Assembly (NCBI GenBank): GCA_963844205.1
Contig: CAWJNK010000001.1
Location: 248,001 to 312,000, forward strand
Length of the DNA: 64,000 nt
Origin: DASSUW01 sp963844205
GTDB taxonomy: Bacteria > Actinomycetota > Thermoleophilia > Solirubrobacterales > Solirubrobacteraceae
Reading direction: 5' to 3'
Both the position numbers and the translations under genes were made by a program. This document shows positions 41,540-49,635 of the stretch, in pieces (positions within the stretch are counted from its first letter, which is position 1; every line of letters begins with the position of its first letter). The notes under the pieces are model-generated. The model saw only the letters and a list, made by a program, of their open reading frames with translations. It had not been told where the DNA came from and did not search any database.

Positions 41540-42090
41540 CGGCGTGCCAGCTCCTCTCGCGTGTCGATGTCCGCCGGATCGGCGAGCTCGCCGATCTCGA
41601 CCTCGCGTACGGTCGCGTGCTCGAGCAGGTCGCGGAACCCGGTGTCGCCGCGCAGCTCGCCCGTGCGGTCGAGCAGCGCGCGGCGCAGGAGCACGGGATG
41701 GCCGGGCGCCCCGTCGTACGTGGCCCGCACGGCGTCCTCGTCGCCGCCGGCCGCCACGATCGCGTCGACGGCCGCCGCGGTGATGCCGGGTTGGTCGCCC
41801 AGGACCACGACCACCGCGTCGACGCCGGGCAGCGCCGCCAGCCCGCAGCGCAGCGAGGCGGACTGGCCCTCGGCCCAGTCTTCACAGACGACCGGCGACG
41901 CGCCCTGCAGGTCGACGCCCGCGGCGATGTCGTCGGCGGCGTGGCCGAGCACCACGACCCGCGGCGAGACGCCGGTCAGGGCGGCGAGCGCGTACTCGAG
42001 CAGCGGGCGTCCGTGAAGCTCGGCGAGCTGCTTGGTCGCGCCGAACCGCCGCCCCTCGCCGGCGGCGAGGATCAGCCCGCCGATCGTCAC
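41536..42090 (-). CDS. mocA: MocA-like molybdenum cofactor cytidylyltransferase/guanylyltransferase
   Basis: 184 residues from GTG 42090. GGLILAAGEGRRFGATKQLAELHGRPLLEYAL (about 4-35) is the nucleotidyltransferase start, and VVVVLGDQPGITAAAVDAIV gives the GDQP motif of MocA. GAPGHPVLLRRALLDR and GDTGFRDLL follow. For xanthine-dehydrogenase-type enzymes the cofactor is expected to be the cytosine dinucleotide. GTGA overlap with the XdhC gene before it, ATGA overlap with coxG after it. Confidence 0.9.
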   Translation of the reverse strand: MTIGGLILAAGEGRRFGATKQLAELHGRPLLEYALAALTGVSPRVVVLGHAADDIAAGVDLQGASPVVCEDWAEGQSASLRCGLAALPGVDAVVVVLGDQPGITAAAVDAIVAAGGDEDAVRATYDGAPGHPVLLRRALLDRTGELRGDTGFRDLLEHATVREVEIGELADPADIDTREELARR

Positions 42091-42830
42091 ACCCCGACCT
42101 CGTGGATCCGCCCCTGCGCGTGCGCGAGCCGCCCGCCCGTGCGGCCGTGGCGCATGGCCACGATCTCGCCGATGATCGAGAGCGCGGTCTCCTCCGCGGT
42201 GAGCGCGCCGAGGTCCAGCCCGATCGGCGCCGACACGCGCTCGAGGTCGGCGTCCTCGATCCCCTTGGCCAGCAGCCGCTCGCGCCGCTTGGCCTGCGCG
42301 CGCCGCGAGCCCATGGCGCCGATATAGCCGGCGTCCGACCGCAGCGCCAGGATCAAGGCGGCGTCGTCGAGCTTCGGGTCGTGGGTCAGCACCGCGATCG
42401 CGGTCGCGCGGTCGATGCCGCCGAGCCGGTGGAACGCCTCCTCGGGCCAGGCCGCGACCACCTCTTCGGCGTCGGGGAACCGCGCGGGCTGCGCGAACCG
42501 CGCGCGGGGGTCGACGACGAACGTGCGCCAGCCCGTGGCCTTGGCCATCTTGCACAGCGCGGCGGCGAAGTCGACGGCGCCGAACACGATCAGCCGCGGC
42601 TGCGGGAACGTGACGTCGACGAACAGCTCGCCGCTGCGCTCGGAGCGCTCCGCCCACATCAGCTCGTCACCGAGCTGCGCGGCCTGCTCGTCGAGCGCGG
42701 GGTCGCCCAGCGAGCCGACGCGGGTGCCGTCCATACGGATCAGCACCTTCTCGCCGCTGTCCAGTCGCGTGACCAACGCACCGCGGCCGCCGCCGCGCGC
42801 GAGGTCGGTGAACTCGCTCGCCGCGCTCAC
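42087..42830 (-). CDS. XdhC/CoxI-family protein, C-terminal (Rossmann) half
   Basis: 247 residues from GTG 42830. An N-terminal region with ALVTRLDSGEKVLIRMDGTR is followed by the Rossmann part: RLIVFGAVDFAAALCKMAKATGWRTFVVDPRARFA (about 97-131), AIAVLTHDPKLDDAALILAL, GYIGAMGSRRAQAKRRERL and APIGLDLGALTAEETALSIIGEIVAMRHG (about 204-232). XdhC proteins bind molybdopterin and help sulfurate and insert it. The N-terminal XdhC domain is a separate gene just upstream. Confidence 0.88.
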   Translation of the reverse strand: MSAASEFTDLARGGGRGALVTRLDSGEKVLIRMDGTRVGSLGDPALDEQAAQLGDELMWAERSERSGELFVDVTFPQPRLIVFGAVDFAAALCKMAKATGWRTFVVDPRARFAQPARFPDAEEVVAAWPEEAFHRLGGIDRATAIAVLTHDPKLDDAALILALRSDAGYIGAMGSRRAQAKRRERLLAKGIEDADLERVSAPIGLDLGALTAEETALSIIGEIVAMRHGRTGGRLAHAQGRIHEVGV

Positions 42831-43141
42831 GGCTGGTAGCGCTCGACGTAGACGTCGATCTCCCCGCCGCACGGCAGGCCGACGTCCCACGCCTCCTCGT
42901 CGGCGATCCCGAAGTGCAGCAGGCGCGGCTCGCCGCCCGCCAGCACCTCCTCGGCGACCTCGACCACCGCCCCCTCGACGCAGCCGCCGGAGACGGCGCC
43001 CGAGATCTCGCCGTGCTCGTTGATGGCCATCTTCGAGCCGGGCGGGCGCGGCGCGGACCGCTTGACGCCGATCACGGTCGCGAGCGCCACGGCGTCGCCG
43101 CGGGCGGTCCAGGCGTCGACGTCCTCGAGTACGTCCTTCAT
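42827..43141 (-). CDS. XdhC N-terminal domain as a separate small protein
   Basis: 104 residues, MKDVLEDVDAWTARGDAVAL and ATVIGVKRSAPRPPGSKMAI, then GAVSGGCVEGAVVEVAEEVL and LHFGIADEEAWDVGLPCGGEIDVYVERYQP (about 75-104). This is the XdhC_CoxI domain with the conserved SGGCVEG and GLPCGG cysteine motifs. In single-chain XdhC the two halves are joined; here they are adjacent genes with a GTGA overlap. The ATG overlaps the coxE stop. Confidence 0.9.
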   Translation of the reverse strand: MKDVLEDVDAWTARGDAVALATVIGVKRSAPRPPGSKMAINEHGEISGAVSGGCVEGAVVEVAEEVLAGGEPRLLHFGIADEEAWDVGLPCGGEIDVYVERYQP

Positions 43142-44253
43142 GTCATTCCCTCCTCCATGAGCGAGGCCAGCGCCTCCAGCGAGGCGATCGAGTTTCCGGG
43201 CAACAGGTGGTCGACGTGCGGGAGCGCCGCCTGCATCCCGCGCGTGAGCGGCTCGTAGCGCCGGTCGGCGGCGAGCGGGTTCAGCCACACCACGCGGTGC
43301 GCGCAGCGGCGCAGCCGCGCCATCTCGCCGGTGAGCAGCTCAGGGTCGCCGCGGTCCCAGCCGTCGGAGAGCAGCACGATGACGGCGCCGCGGCCGATCC
43401 GCCGGCCGTGCTCGCGGTTGAGCTCGGCCAGCGCCGCGCCGATGCGCGTGCCGCCCGACCAGTCCGACACGTGGTCGGCGGCGCGCGCCAGCGCGCGGTC
43501 GGGATCACGGCCGGCCAGCTCGCGGGTCACGCGGGTGAGCCGGGTGCCGAACACGAACGCCTCGACGCGCGCCCGCGCGGCGACGCTGGCCTGCAGGTAC
43601 TGGAGCAGCATCCGCGCGTAGGGCGCCATCGAGCCGGAGACGTCGCACACCAGCACCAGTCGCCGCGGGCGCTCGGCGGGCTCGCGGTAGCGCCGCTCGA
43701 GCAGCTCGCCACCGTGGCGGAGCGACGCGCGCACGGTCGCGCGCAGGTCGTGCACGTCGCGGCGCCGCCGCGTGGCGCGCGTGCGGCGCGAGAGGCGCTG
43801 CGGCGTGCGGCGCGCCAGCCGGGCCAGCAGCATGCGGGCCTGCGCCCGCTCGGCGTCGCTGTACTCGGCGAAGTCCTTCTCGCGCAGGAGCTCCTCCTCG
43901 CTCCAGGCCGCCGGCAGCGGCAGCTCCTCGAGCACCGCGTCGGTCTGCTGCTCCATCGGCATGCCGACCCGCGGGAGCGCGGCCTTCTCGATCTTCCCCA
44001 GCGCCTCGAACGGGTCCTCGGGGAGGTCCGCGGGCGCGAACACGACCGCGAAGGCCTCGGCGAAGAGGTCGAAGTCGTGGCGCGTCGCGCACATCACCGC
44101 GCGGAGGGCGAAGAACGCGTCGCCGCGCGAGGACGGGTCGACGGCGGCCAGCGCGCAGTGGGCGGCAACGACCTCGCCGACGCCGACCGCCGCTCCTCCG
44201 GCCCGCATGTAGGCGGCGAGCTGCGAGATCCGATCCGTGACGACCTCAGACAC
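43138..44253 (-). CDS. coxE: CoxE-like VWA-domain protein
   Basis: 371 residues. The C-terminal VWA domain carries the metal-ion-dependent adhesion motif LVLVCDVSGSMAPYARMLL (D-x-S-x-S), a Thr in SGGTRIGAAL and Asp in VIVLLSDGWDRGDPELL. The N-terminal half is helical and acidic or basic, as in CoxE. With CoxD it forms an AAA+/VWA pair that matures the Mo-Cu or Mo site in the Afipia (Oligotropha) CO dehydrogenase system. Its ATG lies inside the coxD end (8-base overlap). Confidence 0.9.
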   Translation of the reverse strand: MSEVVTDRISQLAAYMRAGGAAVGVGEVVAAHCALAAVDPSSRGDAFFALRAVMCATRHDFDLFAEAFAVVFAPADLPEDPFEALGKIEKAALPRVGMPMEQQTDAVLEELPLPAAWSEEELLREKDFAEYSDAERAQARMLLARLARRTPQRLSRRTRATRRRRDVHDLRATVRASLRHGGELLERRYREPAERPRRLVLVCDVSGSMAPYARMLLQYLQASVAARARVEAFVFGTRLTRVTRELAGRDPDRALARAADHVSDWSGGTRIGAALAELNREHGRRIGRGAVIVLLSDGWDRGDPELLTGEMARLRRCAHRVVWLNPLAADRRYEPLTRGMQAALPHVDHLLPGNSIASLEALASLMEEGMT

Positions 44254-45085
44254 CGCCGAGCACCCCCCGCTCGCGCACGCGCTCGATGTCCTCGCGGACC
44301 TTCAGGGCGACACCGAGCGTGCCCTCGAGGTCGTCCGCGCCGTCGAGCGCGAGCAGCGCCCGCGCCCACGTGATCGTCTCCCCCACGCCGGGCAGCTTGT
44401 AGAGCTCCTCCTGACGCAGCCGGGCGACCGCGGTGCAGACGCGGTCGGCGATCGCCTCGGGCACGCCCGGCAGTCGGGTGCGGACGATCTCGGCCTCGCG
44501 CTCGCGCGTCGGGTAGTCGATCCAGTGGTAGAGGCAGCGGCGCTTCAAAGCGTCGTGCAACTCACGCGTGCGGTTCGAGGTCAACACCACCAGCGGGCGG
44601 CGCTTGGCGACCACCGTCCCAAGCTCCGGGATCGTGATCGCGAAGTCGGCGAGGAACTCGAGCAGGAACGCCTCGAACTCGTCGTCGGCGCGGTCGACCT
44701 CGTCGATCAGCAGCACCGCCGGGCCGTCGTGGTCCAGCGCCTCCAGCAGCGGCCGGCGGAGCAGGAACTCGGGTCCGAACAGCTCGCGCGCGGCGGCGCC
44801 CGCCTCGGCGGCGCGGATCGCGAGCAGCTGGCGCTGGTAGTCCCAGTCGTAGACCGCGTGGTGGAGGTCGATGCCCTCGTGGCACTGCAGGCGGATCAGC
44901 CGCGCGCCGGCGGCAGCGGCCAGCGCGCGCGCGACCTCGGTCTTCCCCACGCCGGCCTCGCCCTCCAGGAGCAGCGGCTGCTCGAGGGTGCCGGCGAGGA
45001 AGACGGCGGTGCTCAGGGCCCGGTCGGCGAGGTAGCCCTCGCCGGCCAGGCTCCGCGTCACGTCCTCCGTCGTGGTGAACTGCAC
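44246..45085 (-). CDS. coxD: CoxD-like MoxR-family AAA+ ATPase
   Basis: 279 residues. Walker A LEGEAGVGKTEVARALA, Walker B AVLLIDEVDRADDEFEAFLLE, sensor-1 LVVLTSNRTRELHDALKRRC and the typical YHWIDYPTREREAEIVRTRLPGV (about 193-215). GIDLHHAVYDWDYQRQLL is the MoxR-specific insert. It is a chaperone ATPase for active-site assembly in cox systems. It begins four bases after the coxM stop. Confidence 0.92.
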   Translation of the reverse strand: MQFTTTEDVTRSLAGEGYLADRALSTAVFLAGTLEQPLLLEGEAGVGKTEVARALAAAAGARLIRLQCHEGIDLHHAVYDWDYQRQLLAIRAAEAGAAARELFGPEFLLRRPLLEALDHDGPAVLLIDEVDRADDEFEAFLLEFLADFAITIPELGTVVAKRRPLVVLTSNRTRELHDALKRRCLYHWIDYPTREREAEIVRTRLPGVPEAIADRVCTAVARLRQEELYKLPGVGETITWARALLALDGADDLEGTLGVALKVREDIERVRERGVLGGV

Positions 45086-45089
45086 AACT

Positions 45090-45929
45090 TCATTGTGACG
45101 CCTGCTCGAGCGCCCGCCGGCAGAGCACCCGGGCGAGGTGGCGCTTGTACTCCGCGGACGCGTTCAGGTCGGCGGGCGGGTCGGTGCCCTCGGCGGCCTG
45201 CTCGGCGGCGGCGGCGATCGCGTTCGCGTCGAGCGCCCCGCCCCGCAGCGCCTGCTCGGCGGCTGTCGCCCGCAAGGGCACCGAGCCCATGTGGGTGAGG
45301 CCGATCCGCACGTCCTCGCACGAGCCGTCGGCGCCCTTCTTGACCAGCGCGCAGACGGCCACCATGGCCCAGTCCTCCTTGCGCCGGTTGAACTTCTCGT
45401 AGCCGAAGCCGTAGCCGTCGAGCGCCGGCAGGCTGACCGACGTCATGATCTCGCCGTCCCCCACCGCGGTGGTGAGGAAGTCCTGAAACAGGTCGGCGGC
45501 CGCCACCTCGCGCTCGCCGGACGCTCCGCGGATCGTGACCGACCCGTCCACCGCCAGCAGGACCGCCGGCATGTCCGAGGCGGGGTCGCCGTGCGCCAGC
45601 GACCCGCCGATCGTGCCCCGGTAGCGGACCTGCGGGTCGGCGATCGTGCTCGCCGCGGTCGAGGCGAGGCCCAGCCCGCCCTCGGTCACCGCGTAGTGCG
45701 TCGTCATGGCCCCGATCCGCCAGGTGCCGTTGTCGCGCGTGATCCCGGCCATGTCCGGGACCCTCCGCAGGTCCACGAGCAGCGACGGCGCCGCCAGCCG
45801 CAGCTTCATCAGCGGCAGCAGCGAGTGCCCGCCGGCCAGGACCTTGGCGTCCTCGCCGCCGGACTGCAACGCCGACAGCGCCTCGTCGAGCGACGTCGGC
45901 GCGACGTAGTCGAACTTGGCGGGGATCAC
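45090..45929 (-). CDS. coxM: FAD-binding (medium) subunit, CoxM type
   Basis: 279 residues from GTG 45929 (GGAGGT upstream). FDYVAPTSLDEALSAL, then the FAD loop VLAGGHSLLPLMKLRLAAPSLLVDL (about 29-53), and the second FAD motif TIADPQVRYRGTIGGSLAHGDPASDMPAVL (about 106-135) with the conserved T-I-G-G. It passes electrons from the [2Fe-2S] subunit to an acceptor such as quinone. The start overlaps the coxL stop (GTGA). Confidence 0.94.
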   Translation of the reverse strand: MIPAKFDYVAPTSLDEALSALQSGGEDAKVLAGGHSLLPLMKLRLAAPSLLVDLRRVPDMAGITRDNGTWRIGAMTTHYAVTEGGLGLASTAASTIADPQVRYRGTIGGSLAHGDPASDMPAVLLAVDGSVTIRGASGEREVAAADLFQDFLTTAVGDGEIMTSVSLPALDGYGFGYEKFNRRKEDWAMVAVCALVKKGADGSCEDVRIGLTHMGSVPLRATAAEQALRGGALDANAIAAAAEQAAEGTDPPADLNASAEYKRHLARVLCRRALEQASQ

Positions 45930-48397
45930 GACGCACCTCCCTCGCTCGGAGCGGTCGGGCCGGAGCCGGCCGCTCCGCTCCCGTGGCCGTCCCAGGAGCC
46001 GCCGCTCGGCCCGGGGTCGCCCGGCGCCGAGCGCCCCTTGGCCTCCTGGATCGCCGACCAGATCGCCTGCGGGCTGAGCGGCATGTCGAGGTAGGTGACA
46101 CCCAGTGGGCGCACCGCGTCGATCACCGCGTTCGTGACGGCCGCCGACGAGGCGATCGTGCCGGCCTCGCCGACGCCCTTGACGCCGAGCGAGTTGACCG
46201 GCGACGGGGTCACCGTGCGATCGGTCTCGAAGCTCGGCACGTCGGCGGCGCTCGGGAGCGCGTAGTCGACGAACGTGCCGGTCACGAGCTGGCCGTCGTC
46301 GTCGTAGTGGATCCGCTCGAACAGCGCCTGGCCGATGCCGTGGACGACGCCGCCGTGGATCTGGCCCTCGATCAGCATCGGGTTGATCGGGACGCCGCAG
46401 TCGTCGACCGACACGTAGCGCACGACGTCGACCTTCCCGGTCTCGCCGTCGACGTCGACGATGCACGCGTGCGCCCCGAACGGCCACGTGAAGTTCGTCG
46501 GGTCGTAGAACGTCGTCTCCTCGAGCCCGGGCTCCATGCCCTCCGGCAGGTTCTCGGGGACGTATGCGGCGCCCGCGACCTCCGCGAGCGTCATGCCCTT
46601 GTCCGGCGAGCCCTTGACCGAGTACTTGCCGTTGGTGAGCTCGATGTCCTCCGGCGCGGCCTCGAGCAGGTGCGCGGCGATCCGCTTGGCCTTGTCGGCG
46701 ACCTTGAATGCCGACTGGGCGAGCGACTCGCCGCCCACGGCCAGTGCGCGCGAGCCGTAGGTGCCGAGGCCGAACGGGCCCGTGCCGGTGTCGCCGTGCA
46801 TGACGTCGACCTGGTCCGGCGTCGTACCGACACGGTCGGCGACGATCTGCGCGAACGAGGTGTCGTGCCCCTGGCCGTGCGGGGCCGTGCCGCTGTAGGC
46901 GGTCACCGCGCCGGAGGCGTGGATGCGCACGATCGACGATTCGTAGAAGCCGGCCTGGAGGCCGACGCCGCTCGGGCCGACGACGCGCGACGGCGCAAGG
47001 CCGCAGATCTCCATCCAGGTCGAGAACCCGATGCCGCGATAGATCCCCCGGTTCCTCAGCTCCTCGGCCTCGCGCCGAACCTGGTCGACGTCGACGTGGG
47101 TCAGCAGCTTGTCCAGCGAGCCGTGGTAGTCGCCCGAGTCGTACACGACGCCGATCGCCACCTCGGCCGGGAAGTCCTCCTTGGGGATGAAGTTCTTCCG
47201 GCGGAGCTCCAGCGAGTCCATGCCCAGCTCGGCGGCGAGCTGCTCGACCATCACCTCGATCAGGTGCGTGGCCTCCGGCCGGCCGGCGCCGCGCGTGGCG
47301 TCCGTGGCCATCTTGTTGGTGAAGACGCCGCGGGCCGTGAACTTGAGGTTCGGGATCTTGTAGCAGCCGCTGATCACGAAGCCGGTGAAGCACGGGATGA
47401 ACGGCGTGAGCAGCGTGTAGTAGGCGCCGAGGTCGCAGATCGCCGTGCACTCGAGGCCGGTGATCGTGCCGTCCTGCTTGGCGCCGACCTTCACGTAGTC
47501 GATCTGGTCGCGGCCGTGGATCGTGGAGCTCATGTGCTCCGAGCGCGTCTCGGTCCACTTGATCGGGCGGCCGAGCTTGCGCGCCGCCCACGCCGCGAGG
47601 ACCTCCTCGCCGTAGTGGGAGATCTTGACGCCGAAGCCGCCGCCGACGTCGGGCGCGATGACGCGGATGCGGTCCTCGGAGACGCCGAACTCGCCGGCCA
47701 TGAAGAGGCGGATCAGGTGTGGGTTCTGGCTGGTGAGGTGCAGCGTGAGCTGGCCGCCGCGCCAGTCGGCGACGCACGCGCGCGGCTCGATCGGCGCGCC
47801 GGCCGTGCGGTGGTTGACGATGCGCCGCTCGATCACGACGTCGGCCTCCGCCCACGCGGCGTCCATGTCGCCGCCGCCGATGGTCCACTCGTGCGTCTGG
47901 TTGGTGCCGATGTCGTCGTGCACGAGCGGCGAGCCGCTCTCCAGCGCCTTCTCGGGGTCGACGACCGCGGGCAGCGGGTCGTAGTCGACGAAGACCTGCT
48001 CGGCGGCGTCGCGGACGCCGTACTTGCTGGAGCCGAGCACGATCGCGACGGCCTGGCCGACGTACTTGACCGTGCCGCGCGCGAGCGGCCACGTCTCGGG
48101 CGCCTTGACCTCGACCCCCGGCGGCACCCACGCCATCGGAAGCGGCGACTCGAGCTCGAGGTCCTCGCCGGTGAAGACGCCGAAGACGCCGGGCGCCTGC
48201 TTGGCGCCGGACGCGTCGATCGAGGTGACCTTCGCGTGCGCCTCGGGGGAGCGGACGATCGCCATGTACAGCATCCCGGGCAGGACGACGTCGTCGACGT
48301 AGCGCCCGCGCCCGGTGATCATCCGGGGGTCCTCCTTGCGGCGCAAGGCCTGGCCGACCCAGCGGTCGGCCTGTGTGGCCCGCTCGACGGTGCTCAT
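45926..48397 (-). CDS. coxL: Large molybdenum-hydroxylase subunit, form II CoxL-like
   Basis: 823 residues from ATG 48397 (MSTVERATQADRWVGQALRR). Xanthine-dehydrogenase-family Mo-binding subunit: VGGGFGVK (251-258), PHGQGHDTSFAQIVAD, and the catalytic Glu in GVGEAGT (E744). The active-site loop reads ATRGAGR (367-373). Form I CO dehydrogenases have AYxCSFR with the Cu-binding Cys; form II has AYRGAGR. This protein thus belongs with form II, though Thr replaces Tyr. CO oxidation should not be assumed; aldehydes, purines or other N-heterocycles are possible. The last ~35 residues are a Gly/Ser/Pro-rich tail. Confidence 0.93.
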   Translation of the reverse strand: MSTVERATQADRWVGQALRRKEDPRMITGRGRYVDDVVLPGMLYMAIVRSPEAHAKVTSIDASGAKQAPGVFGVFTGEDLELESPLPMAWVPPGVEVKAPETWPLARGTVKYVGQAVAIVLGSSKYGVRDAAEQVFVDYDPLPAVVDPEKALESGSPLVHDDIGTNQTHEWTIGGGDMDAAWAEADVVIERRIVNHRTAGAPIEPRACVADWRGGQLTLHLTSQNPHLIRLFMAGEFGVSEDRIRVIAPDVGGGFGVKISHYGEEVLAAWAARKLGRPIKWTETRSEHMSSTIHGRDQIDYVKVGAKQDGTITGLECTAICDLGAYYTLLTPFIPCFTGFVISGCYKIPNLKFTARGVFTNKMATDATRGAGRPEATHLIEVMVEQLAAELGMDSLELRRKNFIPKEDFPAEVAIGVVYDSGDYHGSLDKLLTHVDVDQVRREAEELRNRGIYRGIGFSTWMEICGLAPSRVVGPSGVGLQAGFYESSIVRIHASGAVTAYSGTAPHGQGHDTSFAQIVADRVGTTPDQVDVMHGDTGTGPFGLGTYGSRALAVGGESLAQSAFKVADKAKRIAAHLLEAAPEDIELTNGKYSVKGSPDKGMTLAEVAGAAYVPENLPEGMEPGLEETTFYDPTNFTWPFGAHACIVDVDGETGKVDVVRYVSVDDCGVPINPMLIEGQIHGGVVHGIGQALFERIHYDDDGQLVTGTFVDYALPSAADVPSFETDRTVTPSPVNSLGVKGVGEAGTIASSAAVTNAVIDAVRPLGVTYLDMPLSPQAIWSAIQEAKGRSAPGDPGPSGGSWDGHGSGAAGSGPTAPSEGGAS

Positions 48398-48864
48398 GCC
48401 GGCACCCCCTTCGAGGCGGCGTCGAGCACCGCCTTGACGATGTTGTGGTAGCCGGTACAGCGGCAGAGGTTGCCGGCCAGCGCCTCGCGAACCTCCTCCT
48501 CGCTCGGGTTCGGCTTCTTGGCGAGCAGGTCGGCGGCCGCCATGATCATGCCGGGCGTGCAGTAGCCGCACTGGAGCCCGTGGTTGGCCCAGAACGCCTC
48601 CTGCAGCGGGTGCAGGTCGTCCTCGGTGCCCATCCCCTCGATCGTGGTGACCTCGGAGCCGTCGGCCTGCACGGCGAGCACCGTGCAGCTCTTGACGGCC
48701 TCACCGTCGAGATGGACCGTGCACGCGCCGCAGTTCGACGTGTCGCACCCGACGTGCGTGCCGGTGAGCCCGATCGTGTCGCGTATGAGGTGGACGAGCA
48801 GCAGCCGTGGCTCCACCTCTTCCTCGTACTGCACGCCGTTGACCGACACCGAAACCCGTGCCAT
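48394..48864 (-). CDS. coxS: [2Fe-2S] small subunit, CoxS type
   Basis: 156 residues. The plant-ferredoxin-like cluster is GCDTSNCGACTVHLDGEAVKSC (cysteines at about 43-64), and the second, helical cluster is LQCGYCTPGMIMAA and GNLCRCTGYHNIVKAVLDAA. It relays electrons from the Mo site to FAD. First gene of the cox run. A strong ribosome-binding stretch (GGAGGAGGAG) lies eight bases before the ATG. The stop overlaps the coxL ATG. Confidence 0.95.
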   Translation of the reverse strand: MARVSVSVNGVQYEEEVEPRLLLVHLIRDTIGLTGTHVGCDTSNCGACTVHLDGEAVKSCTVLAVQADGSEVTTIEGMGTEDDLHPLQEAFWANHGLQCGYCTPGMIMAAADLLAKKPNPSEEEVREALAGNLCRCTGYHNIVKAVLDAASKGVPA

Positions 48865-48920
48865 ACAGCGTCTCCTCCTCCGTCGAGAACGCGACCTTCT
48901 CCGGCAGCCTATTGCACCCG

Positions 48921-48939
48921 GACGGGGCGCGGCCCCGTC
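48921..48939 (-). terminator. Hairpin between the PilZ gene and coxS
   Basis: GACGGGGC, GCG loop, GCCCCGTC: an 8-bp perfect stem immediately after the TAG of the PilZ gene (minus strand). There is no T-run. It could end the PilZ transcript before the cox promoter. Confidence 0.55.
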
Positions 48940-49517
48940 TAGCGGCGGCGATGGTACGCGAGCGCGAGCGAGGCGAGCAGGAGGCGGTCGTCGCGCTCGA
49001 TCGCCTCGAACTTGAGGCCCAGCTCGGCGTCGGTGACGCGGACCGCGACGGCCTCCGCGACGACCTCGTGATCCGCGACCTGGATGCGCAGCTCGAGCGG
49101 GCCCTCGACCGCGTCGGCGCCCTCGCGCGCGACGGACACGCCGCCCGCGCTGACGTCGCGCGTCATGGTGCTCCACTCGCTGCCGCCGGCCCGCGGGCGC
49201 AGCGTGACCGGCAGCGGCAGCGGGGCCCGGGAGAACGTCCGGCGCTGGCCGAGGCGGATGTGGTCGGTCAGGCGCAGGATGACCTCGTCGCCGAGCGGGC
49301 TGCCGATGCGGCCGCGGACCGCCTGCATGCGGCCCTCGGACTCCAGCAGCAGGTACGCCTGGGCGCCGAGCTCGGGCGGCTCGTCCGCGGGCCGGGCGTC
49401 GAGGGCGAGCACGACATCGGCGCCGCTGAAGCCGATCACGCGGCACGGCAGGCTCTCGCCCACGTCAAGGCGCGCGGCCTGGCCTTCGACGAGCTGCGGC
49501 ATGCTGGCGAGGGACAT
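48939..49517 (-). CDS. PilZ-domain protein
   Basis: 192 residues from the ATG at 49517 (a GTG at 49523 would add two). The N-terminal ~90 residues resemble the YcgR-N/PilZN type (ARLDVGESLPCRVIGFSGAD, then DEVILRLTDHIRLGQRR). The PilZ domain then begins with QRRTFSRAPLPLPVTL (the R-x3-R c-di-GMP loop, here RRTFSR) and has RDVSAGGVSVAREG as the D/N-x-S-x-x-G motif. It probably binds c-di-GMP. The GGDEF/EAL protein 12 kb away is a candidate source. Confidence 0.78.
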   Translation of the reverse strand: MSLASMPQLVEGQAARLDVGESLPCRVIGFSGADVVLALDARPADEPPELGAQAYLLLESEGRMQAVRGRIGSPLGDEVILRLTDHIRLGQRRTFSRAPLPLPVTLRPRAGGSEWSTMTRDVSAGGVSVAREGADAVEGPLELRIQVADHEVVAEAVAVRVTDAELGLKFEAIERDDRLLLASLALAYHRRR

Positions 49518-49565
49518 ACCCACGCAAGTATCGGCCGACCCCTCGTGCGAATTGAGTCGAGCGCC

Positions 49566-49610
49566 CGGCGGGCCGGCCTCGGAGGGGAGGAAGGCCGGCC
49601 CGCCGTTTTT
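49566..49610 (+). terminator. Strong hairpin with T-run on the plus strand
   Basis: A 14-bp perfect stem (CGGCGGGCCGGCCT and complement) at 49566-49579 and 49592-49605, with a 12-base loop, is followed by TTTTT (49606-49610). It lies between two minus-strand genes (HARE gene end 49636, PilZ start 49517). The T-run is on the strand opposite to both, so for them it is a stem preceded by A5. It may stop antisense transcription or act in both directions. Confidence 0.7.
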
Positions 49611-49635
49611 CGGGGGATCGTGTGGGGAGGGAAGG

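Noticed and set aside
45926..48864. Calling the cox genes a form I CO dehydrogenase
   Set aside because: The active-site loop lacks the AYxCSFR cysteine. Only the form II-like label is supported.
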